In this document: piece by piece, positions 1-5,090 of the stretch
How the letters are laid out: every line of letters starts with the position of its first letter
Position numbering within the stretch: position 1 is the first letter of the stretch
Source of the DNA: Candidatus Cloacimonadota bacterium
GTDB taxonomy: Bacteria; Cloacimonadota; Cloacimonadia; Cloacimonadales; TCS61
Assembly: GCA_029932755.1 (NCBI GenBank)
Contig: JAOZPK010000057.1
Coordinates: 1 to 13,670, forward strand
Direction: 5' to 3'
Length of the DNA stretch: 13,670 nucleotides
The notes under the pieces: generated by a model
What the model was told of the DNA's origin: nothing
Databases searched by the model: none
Seen by the model: the letters and a program-made list of their open reading frames with translations, nothing else
Position numbers and translations under genes: made by a program

Positions 1-27
1 AAATATAAATTACAATTAAGAAACTTT

Positions 28-56
28 ATGCTGCGGTAATTCCGCAGCATTTTTTA
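28..56 (+). terminator. Rho-independent terminator (plus-strand direction)
   Basis: A perfect 9-bp stem, ATGCTGCGG / CCGCAGCAT (28-36 and 42-50), encloses a 5-nt loop TAATT and is followed on the plus strand by TTTTTATTT. The T-run makes it a good intrinsic terminator for a plus-strand gene lying left of the window. Read on the minus strand the hairpin is followed only by AAAGTTTCTT, so it would end the converging minus-strand operon less well, although it sits right at that operon's last stop codon and could serve both. Confidence 0.8.
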
Positions 57-1493
57 TTTCAACAGTAAACATTGCCTCACTGCTTCTGTTTTACCATTCA
101 CATTTAATTTGTAAAAATAAATACCTGAACTGACAGGTTCTCCTGATTCATCATCACTATTCCAAATTGCTGATCCTTCGTCTCCGCTCAGAATGACAGG
201 CAAGTTTTTTACTTTTTGTCCTTTAGTATTGTAAATTGATAATTCTATATTACTTCTTTTTAGAATTGAGAAGGAAATTGTTGTGGTTGGGTTGAAGGGA
301 TTGGGGTAGTTACTAATATTAACAACACCACTAGAGGAAATTAGATTATCGTCTACTAAACTATTGTCCATTTGAAGTTTTGATAAAAAACCATCTGTTG
401 AATATGATGGTGTATCAGCTTCACTAATACCAACAACATAGATATCATTAGAATCAAGTAAAACTATTGATGATGGTTGTTCATATGAAGCTAAATCATA
501 ATGATCATGCCAATCTAACTCGCCAAATTCATTTGTTTGAAAAAGAACAAAATCTCGGTTATCATTACCAAAAAATGCACTGCCGAGGAATATATATCCA
601 TGATTTTGTGTAATTATGAAATCATCACAAGTATGAAGATTATAGGGAATCTCAATAATTACGGAATTTACATAATCACCATTCTCATCAATTGTGACTA
701 CCCAACTGTTGTCTTCCCCAAATATTAATAATAAGAATTCATTTCCATCCTGAATTATATTACATAATGTATTGTTATGATAGTTGGTTTCATGCATGTA
801 ATACCAATCAATTTCACCAATTTCATTGATCTTAATTAAAAATGTTTCGTAAAGGGAATAATTATAATTATATCCTGATAGTAAATAACCATCACTATTA
901 TCATTTCTTATTAATGAAATTAAAGTTGGAAATTCTAATCCAGTTTGATATCGGTTATATAATTGAACCCATACAATCTCTCCTTCATTATCAACTCTTA
1001 ATATCCAAAAAGGTAGAAAATCTGTATCATATTGATCACCGATCAGTATGAATTCATTATTATCTGTTTCAACAATACTTTTTGGCCATTCGTATCCAAG
1101 ATATAATTGAGTCCAAATTTCATTTCCCATAGAATCCACTTTCATAAGCCAGGTTTCGTCCTGGTTATCAACTTCCACTAATAATAAATAATCTCCATCT
1201 GAAGTTTCAATTACTTGTATCGCTCTAGTATGTCTATTATATGGATAACATTGTTCCCATTCAATAACTCCATCAGTATCAGTTTTAACTATATATATGT
1301 TATACCATCCCCCACTTGTTAATTTATTGTAACCACACATTAACAAATGATCATCAGAAGTTTCAATAACACAATCAAAGCCATCAGAATGATCACCACC
1401 ATAAAATTCGGTCCATAAGATAGATGGCGGGGTTTGTGCAAAAAGTATAACTGCAATAATTAGTAATAGAAACATCAGTACAATTTTTTTCAT
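54..1493 (-). CDS. Secreted seven-repeat propeller-like protein with T9SS type A sorting domain
   Basis: A 479-residue exported protein. Residues 1-20 are a signal peptide: MKK, a long hydrophobic stretch, and probable cleavage after LFA/Q. The body (about 25-385) holds roughly seven repeats of about 45-50 residues. Each ends in a strand like 'W-h-h-K-h-D-x-x-G-e-h-x-W' (for example WLMKVDSMGNEIW, WILRVDNEGEIVW, FLIKINEIGEIDW). This pattern is typical of FCB-lineage surface proteins and fits a seven-bladed beta-propeller, though the fold is inferred. Residues 395-479 form the T9SS type A C-terminal sorting domain (NYPNPFNP...SGIYFYKL...CLLLK), which directs export across the outer membrane and is normally processed there. 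The start lies 7 nt after the preceding sorting-domain gene, so the two are co-transcribed. No catalytic motif is visible; binding or adhesion is the default guess. Confidence 0.85.
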   Translation of the reverse strand: MKKIVLMFLLLIIAVILFAQTPPSILWTEFYGGDHSDGFDCVIETSDDHLLMCGYNKLTSGGWYNIYIVKTDTDGVIEWEQCYPYNRHTRAIQVIETSDGDYLLLVEVDNQDETWLMKVDSMGNEIWTQLYLGYEWPKSIVETDNNEFILIGDQYDTDFLPFWILRVDNEGEIVWVQLYNRYQTGLEFPTLISLIRNDNSDGYLLSGYNYNYSLYETFLIKINEIGEIDWYYMHETNYHNNTLCNIIQDGNEFLLLIFGEDNSWVVTIDENGDYVNSVIIEIPYNLHTCDDFIITQNHGYIFLGSAFFGNDNRDFVLFQTNEFGELDWHDHYDLASYEQPSSIVLLDSNDIYVVGISEADTPSYSTDGFLSKLQMDNSLVDDNLISSSGVVNISNYPNPFNPTTTISFSILKRSNIELSIYNTKGQKVKNLPVILSGDEGSAIWNSDDESGEPVSSGIYFYKLNVNGKTEAVRQCLLLK

Positions 1494-1500
1494 TCTTCCC

Positions 1501-2658
1501 TCATTTCAATAGCAAGCATTTCTTAATTGCTTCTGTTGTACCATTCACTTTTAATTTATAGAAATAAATCCCAGAACTAACAGGCTTATCTGATTCATCA
1601 TTTCCGTTCCAACTTGCTGATCCTTCGTCTCCGCTCAGGATGACAGTTAAGTTTTTCACCTTCTGACCTTTAATGTCATAAATAGAAATCGCTACATTAC
1701 TCTCATTTTGAATTGAGAAAGAAATTGTTGTAGTTGGGTTGAATGGATTGGGATAGTTGGTGAGCAAATTTTTTTTATCAATAATACTACCCTTATTAAC
1801 AGATACAGATGGGTTCCAGCCTGCAAGTGTTGCCCATAACCACCAGGAAGCATAAGCCTTACGATTAGCATTCAGGGGTTCACTGTGTGCCGAATCACAA
1901 TCGTACCAGTCAACATTCACAGTGTGAGAATTCTGCCATTCTATAGCCCAATTGTCTAATAGAGAACCGCTGATAGATTCATAATAATCACAGTTATCAT
2001 GAGGAAACTCGAAAAATGTTCCATCAGGATCGTAACTTTCAATAGCTGCGAAATCATAAAGAATCTTATCATTGGTAATGCAATAATCCCGAACCATCTG
2101 GTTTGCGGCTTTATTGTTTGCATCATCCCAGTGATCTACATGTCCGGTCATATAAATAAAATCAACATTCGGATAATCTGTTTCCAATTGAGTCATTGGA
2201 AATAAATATTCGCTGCCGAGTGTTCCAGCTGCATACTTATCATCAACCTGACCACACCATGACCAAATGATGACATTTACATCCGAATTTGCCGGATTAT
2301 TAAGATAAGTTTCTGTTTCATTTACCCATTGTGGATAATAGCCACAATCTCCGCCCATGGCATAATCATGAAGATCCAATGCTCCACCTGTTCCACCATT
2401 ATTCCATACAAAGATATCTGTGGGAAGCGAAAGTCCCAGTCCACCGCCATTGGCAAAACCGATCAATCCCGACATGCCATCTATTAATTGACTACCATGA
2501 GATGTATGTCCGTAAGCAATGTGAAGATCGGCTTTAGCTTGATTTATTGCCGATTCAGGAATCTGGGTAATATCGGTGCAGTTGTGATCTATTATCTCTG
2601 CAAATATTGCAGAAATTGTAATGGTAAATAATAAAACTATTGCTAATATTCTTTTCAT
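1501..2658 (-). CDS. Secreted SGNH-hydrolase-like protein with T9SS type A sorting domain
   Basis: A 385-residue exported protein with a signal peptide (about residues 1-20, ending IFA/E) and a T9SS type A sorting domain at 301-385. The intervening domain (about 24-285) is not one I can name with certainty. It has three short motifs in an order reminiscent of SGNH/GDSL esterases: GHTSHGSQ (50-57) as a possible nucleophile block, WSWCGQ (132-137) after a buried strand, and a late D-x-x-H (Asp255-Ser-Ala-His258) followed by PLNANRKA. An acyl- or acetyl-esterase acting on extracellular glycan is a reasonable hypothesis, not a demonstrated activity. GGAG precedes the ATG, and the gene begins 14 nt after the deoD stop, so it probably shares the deoD transcript. 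Its sorting domain is almost identical to that of the next gene downstream. Confidence 0.75.
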   Translation of the reverse strand: MKRILAIVLLFTITISAIFAEIIDHNCTDITQIPESAINQAKADLHIAYGHTSHGSQLIDGMSGLIGFANGGGLGLSLPTDIFVWNNGGTGGALDLHDYAMGGDCGYYPQWVNETETYLNNPANSDVNVIIWSWCGQVDDKYAAGTLGSEYLFPMTQLETDYPNVDFIYMTGHVDHWDDANNKAANQMVRDYCITNDKILYDFAAIESYDPDGTFFEFPHDNCDYYESISGSLLDNWAIEWQNSHTVNVDWYDCDSAHSEPLNANRKAYASWWLWATLAGWNPSVSVNKGSIIDKKNLLTNYPNPFNPTTTISFSIQNESNVAISIYDIKGQKVKNLTVILSGDEGSASWNGNDESDKPVSSGIYFYKLKVNGTTEAIKKCLLLK

Positions 2659-2672
2659 TTTGTTTTCTCCAT

Positions 2673-3377
2673 TTATTTACTAACCATTTCCAAAGCGATC
2701 TCTATCATTTTAGAAAATCCTGTTTCTCTCTCTTCGCTGGTTGTAGCTTCACCTCGAATAATTTGATCACTTACTGTAAGAATAGTAAGAGCATTCACAC
2801 CATATTTTGCAGCAATGCTGTACAGAGCAGTCGCTTCCATATCGATACCCAGTATTCCGTATTTCGCCCAGATCTTCCAGAAGTCTGGATCATCAGAATA
2901 GAAGATATCAGAAGAGAGTACGTTCCCAACATGAACCTTCATCTTCTTTTCTTTTACAACATTATAAGCTTTCAGCAGCAACTCAAAATTGGCAATTGCC
3001 GCAAAATCTGCTCCGCCAAAAACAAGTTTATTGGTTTGGGAATCGGTAGATGCTCCTTCTGCTAATATTATGTCTCTCAAATTGATCTCCGGTTTTACAG
3101 CACCACAACTTCCAATTCTTATAAGGTTCTTTACACCGTAATCTTTTATCAGTTCAGTTACATAGATCGAGATTGATGGAATTCCCATTCCGGTTCCCTG
3201 AACTGAAATTCTTTTACCATTATAGGTTCCTGTATAACCAAAAATATTGCGGACATTATTGTAGCAAATCGCATCTTTCAAAAAGTTATCTGCGATAAAT
3301 TTTGCTCTTAACGGATCTCCCGGTAAAAGTATGGTTTCAGCTATCTCTCCTTTTTTTGCTTCAATATGTAAACTCAT
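2673..3377 (-). CDS. deoD: Purine nucleoside phosphorylase, DeoD type
   Basis: This 234-residue cytosolic enzyme cleaves purine (deoxy)nucleosides with phosphate to free base and (deoxy)ribose-1-phosphate in nucleoside salvage. The length matches the hexameric DeoD family (about 239 in E. coli). Residues match the E. coli active site at the same numbers: His4 (donated by the neighbouring subunit), Gly20 and Arg24 (LPGDPLR), Arg43, Arg87 and Ser90 (IRIGSCGA) for phosphate, Met180-Glu181 (GIDMEATALY) for ribose, and Ser203-Asp204 with Arg217 for the catalytic base pair. It is therefore expected to be fully active and to accept 6-amino as well as 6-oxo purines. A GGGGGA ribosome-binding site lies just upstream of the ATG. 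It sits 66 bp after hipT and 14 nt before a secreted-protein gene, so it could be read from its own promoter or from the hip transcript. Confidence 0.96.
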   Translation of the reverse strand: MSLHIEAKKGEIAETILLPGDPLRAKFIADNFLKDAICYNNVRNIFGYTGTYNGKRISVQGTGMGIPSISIYVTELIKDYGVKNLIRIGSCGAVKPEINLRDIILAEGASTDSQTNKLVFGGADFAAIANFELLLKAYNVVKEKKMKVHVGNVLSSDIFYSDDPDFWKIWAKYGILGIDMEATALYSIAAKYGVNALTILTVSDQIIRGEATTSEERETGFSKMIEIALEMVSK

Positions 3378-3400
3378 TAAGTCCCCCTTTAAATTACATT

Positions 3401-3427
3401 GTCATTCCCGTGAAAACGGGAATCCCA
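3401..3427. repeat. REP-like palindrome between hipT and deoD
   Basis: A perfect inverted repeat, ATTCCCGT-GAAA-ACGGGAAT (3404-3423), is preceded by GTC and followed by CCC. It has the 'GTCATTCCCG..CGGGAATCC' form of a dispersed intergenic palindrome seen in many bacterial genomes (general knowledge, copy number here unknown). The 8-bp stem could fold in RNA and protect or attenuate the transcript between hipT and deoD. It lacks a T-run on the minus strand, so it is not a standard terminator. Confidence 0.65.
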
Positions 3428-3443
3428 TTTCTAATTATCTAAT

Positions 3444-4370
3444 TTATCCGAATATTCTCTTTTTTCTATCTTGAACAAGGATATTATATTTTTCTTTCAT
3501 AGTTTCAGATAGGAAACTAATTTCTATAAGTTTTTCCCATTCTAAATAACATGAAAAAATTCTCTCAATTTCTTCCTCAATCTTCTTTGAAGGGATCTTC
3601 ATCCTTTCCTTACCCAAATAATCAATAACATCATGATGATTAATTTTATTTTTTTTCCCTCCAATAGGTAGAGCAATTTCTTCGATTAGATTCGGTAAGG
3701 CAATCGTTGTATTTAAAAGGTCATAAGCAGGACTCAATTCCACTTTTCTGTTTCTGGTAATGAGTGAAAAATTTTTTAAGTGCATATCCTCATTCCCAAT
3801 TAGAAAGTTAAAGAGAATTCTTCTGAACAATTTTATTTTTTCCAATATTGGAAATGTACAGAACTCATCTATGATCGAAACAATTTGTTCCATACTGGAA
3901 TTATATTTTGTGTTTCTTGTAGCATTAGAAAGTTGTGCAAAATCTTCCAAAGCAAGTTTATTGTTGTGTCCTTTTCTATCGAAACGACGAATTGCATAAT
4001 TTAGAATATTATCTTTGGAATAGATCAAACCATGCCAGGGAACTTCGATATTGCAGATCTTTGCCATTTTCATTGAAAGATCTTCATTCTGCGGAAGTTC
4101 AGGATACAGTTCATTTGGTGGTTTCAGAATAAATTTTCCTTTGATATCAACAATTTCAAATTGATTTTCTTTGATGTTCAATTTCATACTCAATTTCGGT
4201 TGCACACCCTGAATAGACATTTTTCCAGCCCGACTCAGATATTCCTGATGTATTTCAGAAAGAGATAATGGAATATCATTCAGTGAGTTTAATTTAGAAG
4301 AAAGTGAGTGTAATCCGACTATCGAATACTTACCGGAATCTACTTGCTGATAAGTTATCGGGCATCTCAT
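3444..4370 (-). CDS. hipT: HipT/HipA-like serine/threonine kinase toxin
   Basis: A 308-residue kinase core of the HipA family without the N-terminal subdomain, which is encoded separately by the gene upstream. This matches the HipBST arrangement. Visible motifs in order: the Gly-rich loop with the autophosphorylation serine (MSIQGVQPK, Ser52), the ATP-binding lysine in FILKPP (Lys83), the IRRFDR activation segment (128-132), the catalytic loop GNEDMHLKN (Asp195, Asn200) and the metal-binding Asp in SPAYDLL (Asp217). All key kinase residues are present, so the toxin should be active. Known members phosphorylate aminoacyl-tRNA synthetases (HipA on GltX, HipT of E. coli O127 on TrpS) and halt translation; the target here is unknown. 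The start ATG overlaps the hipS stop as ATGA, giving tight coupling. The loop reads S-I-Q, whereas the O127 HipT loop is S-I-S with two phosphorylated serines. Confidence 0.92.
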   Translation of the reverse strand: MRCPITYQQVDSGKYSIVGLHSLSSKLNSLNDIPLSLSEIHQEYLSRAGKMSIQGVQPKLSMKLNIKENQFEIVDIKGKFILKPPNELYPELPQNEDLSMKMAKICNIEVPWHGLIYSKDNILNYAIRRFDRKGHNNKLALEDFAQLSNATRNTKYNSSMEQIVSIIDEFCTFPILEKIKLFRRILFNFLIGNEDMHLKNFSLITRNRKVELSPAYDLLNTTIALPNLIEEIALPIGGKKNKINHHDVIDYLGKERMKIPSKKIEEEIERIFSCYLEWEKLIEISFLSETMKEKYNILVQDRKKRIFG

Positions 4371-4678
4371 TCTTTTATTTCCTCAACCGTAACAGCACCC
4401 ACCAGATCAGAGCCAACCGTTAATAACTGACCAAAATAATCATCCGCATCTAATTTATATTTTTTCAATAGAACTTCTAACATAATACCTTCCGGAAGTA
4501 ATCCATCAAAAAAAGCAGGAAAAGAGTCAAAAGTATACTTCACTTTTAATAGCGGTAGTGTAAGTGATACCGGTTGTCCTGAATAAGTTGGAAAATAATT
4601 TATTTCATAGCCTTTATCTAATTTTATGAATTCTGCTGCTGGTGCTCTGTTTACAGAGATCAATGCTCTACGATTCAT
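4367..4678 (-). CDS. hipS: HipS-like small antitoxin (detached HipA N-terminal subdomain)
   Basis: This 103-residue protein matches the N-terminal subdomain 1 of HipA. It has an RRALISVN start, a Y-x-x-x-PVSLTLPL segment, the signature FFDGLLPEG (56-64), and DYFGQLLTVGSDLVGAVTV near the C-terminus. In HipBST systems this small protein, rather than HipB, directly neutralises the kinase by binding it. The ATG lies inside the last codons of hipB (11-nt overlap) and the stop overlaps the hipT start, so the three proteins are made in coupled fashion. In the characterised HipS a tryptophan (Trp65, recalled from the published O127 work) wedges into HipT. Here position 65 is Ile (LPEG-I) and the whole protein contains no Trp. 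Neutralisation must therefore use another side chain or geometry, if the functional role holds. Confidence 0.9.
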   Translation of the reverse strand: MNRRALISVNRAPAAEFIKLDKGYEINYFPTYSGQPVSLTLPLLKVKYTFDSFPAFFDGLLPEGIMLEVLLKKYKLDADDYFGQLLTVGSDLVGAVTVEEIKE

Positions 4679-4898
4679 TTTCTCTCCAATACTCCATTAA
4701 AGGACCTTTAAAATCCAATTCAATATTCAATATTGAACATATCTTTAATAAGGTTTCTATTCTGAAATTGCTTTTCCCTTTTTCCAGATCGAATACTGCT
4801 GTTTTTCCAATTTCTGCTAAATCCGATAATTCCTTTTGGGAAAGTCCGGCTTGTTTACGATGAAATTGGATTATGTTCCCAATCGTTAATAATCTCAT
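4668..4898 (-). CDS. hipB: HipB-like XRE-family DNA-binding repressor
   Basis: A 76-residue single-domain helix-turn-helix protein. The HTH spans about 20-40 (LSQKELSDLAEIGKTAVFDLEKG), followed by a short helical region and a polar tail, YWRENES. It is expected to bind the operon's own operators as a dimer and repress hipB-hipS-hipT. In HipBST systems it may also boost neutralisation. The start chosen is the ATG at 4898 because AGGAG lies 5 nt upstream. An in-frame ATG at 4940 would add 14 residues encoded by the operator palindrome itself and has no such site. Three matching palindromes upstream (4913, 4974, 5035) are the likely binding sites. It overlaps hipS by 11 nt. Confidence 0.9.
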   Translation of the reverse strand: MRLLTIGNIIQFHRKQAGLSQKELSDLAEIGKTAVFDLEKGKSNFRIETLLKICSILNIELDFKGPLMEYWRENES

Positions 4899-4912
4899 TT
4901 TCACTCCTGCTA

Positions 4913-4928
4913 TACCGCTATTGCGGTA
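4913..4928. promoter_or_regulatory. hip operator 1 (TACCG-N6-CGGTA)
   Basis: A perfect palindromic half-site pair, TACCG CTATTG CGGTA, in fact symmetric over TACCGC/GCGGTA. It lies 15 nt upstream of the hipB start and just upstream of its ribosome-binding site. It has the same half-sites and 6-nt spacer as the two sites further upstream. It is probably a HipB binding site close to the transcription start; the assignment to HipB is inferred from position and autoregulation in the family. Confidence 0.7.
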
Positions 4929-4973
4929 AATACAGCCCAACTTCTTTGCAACCCAGAAAATTTGTCAAGTTTT

Positions 4974-4989
4974 TACTGCTTTTACAGTA
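4974..4989. promoter_or_regulatory. hip operator 2 (TACTG-N6-CAGTA)
   Basis: TACTG CTTTTA CAGTA, perfectly symmetric half-sites that extend one base further as TTACTG/CAGTAA. It starts exactly 61 bp from operator 1 and matches it at 12 of 16 positions (consensus TACYGCTWTTRCRGTA). A further CAGTA half-site follows 11 bp later, at 4996-5000. A minus-strand TTGACA, resembling a -35 element, sits at 4963-4968 next to it, but I see no convincing -10 partner. Confidence 0.68.
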
Positions 4990-5034
4990 ATTACACAGTA
5001 TTTATTTATATGGAATTGGAAACACCTATAATAT

Positions 5035-5050
5035 TACTGGATTACCGGTA
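5035..5050. promoter_or_regulatory. hip operator 3 (TACTG-N6-CGGTA)
   Basis: TACTG GATTAC CGGTA has the same half-sites and 6-nt spacing as operators 1 and 2 and again starts exactly 61 bp further upstream. It overlaps a second, perfect 12-bp palindrome, ATTACCGGTAAT (5041-5052). It lies 41 bp beyond the polA stop codon, so it is far from the hipB start and would suit a remote or cooperative operator rather than a promoter-blocking one. Confidence 0.62.
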
Positions 5051-5090
5051 ATACATTCTCCCCAATCTCTAACCCCTAATTCCTAATTTT

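Noticed and set aside
2640..3065. 141-residue plus-strand open frame opposite deoD
   Set aside because: It is the antisense shadow of a clearly conserved enzyme, is rich in Cys, Ser, Phe and His, and has no recognisable domain.
3404..3423. Inverted repeat as the terminator of the hip operon
   Set aside because: No T-tract follows on the minus strand. It fits a dispersed palindrome better.
4899..4940. In-frame upstream ATG giving HipB 14 more residues
   Set aside because: The extra codons lie on operator 1 and have no ribosome-binding site, whereas AGGAG stands 5 nt before the ATG at 4898.
5041..5052. ATTACCGGTAAT palindrome as a polA terminator
   Set aside because: It has no loop and no T-run after it. 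It overlaps the third operator-like site, which explains it better.
5055..5085. G-rich minus-strand run after polA as a G-quadruplex
   Set aside because: Only two runs of four G and one of two are present, which is not enough for a stable four-tract quadruplex.
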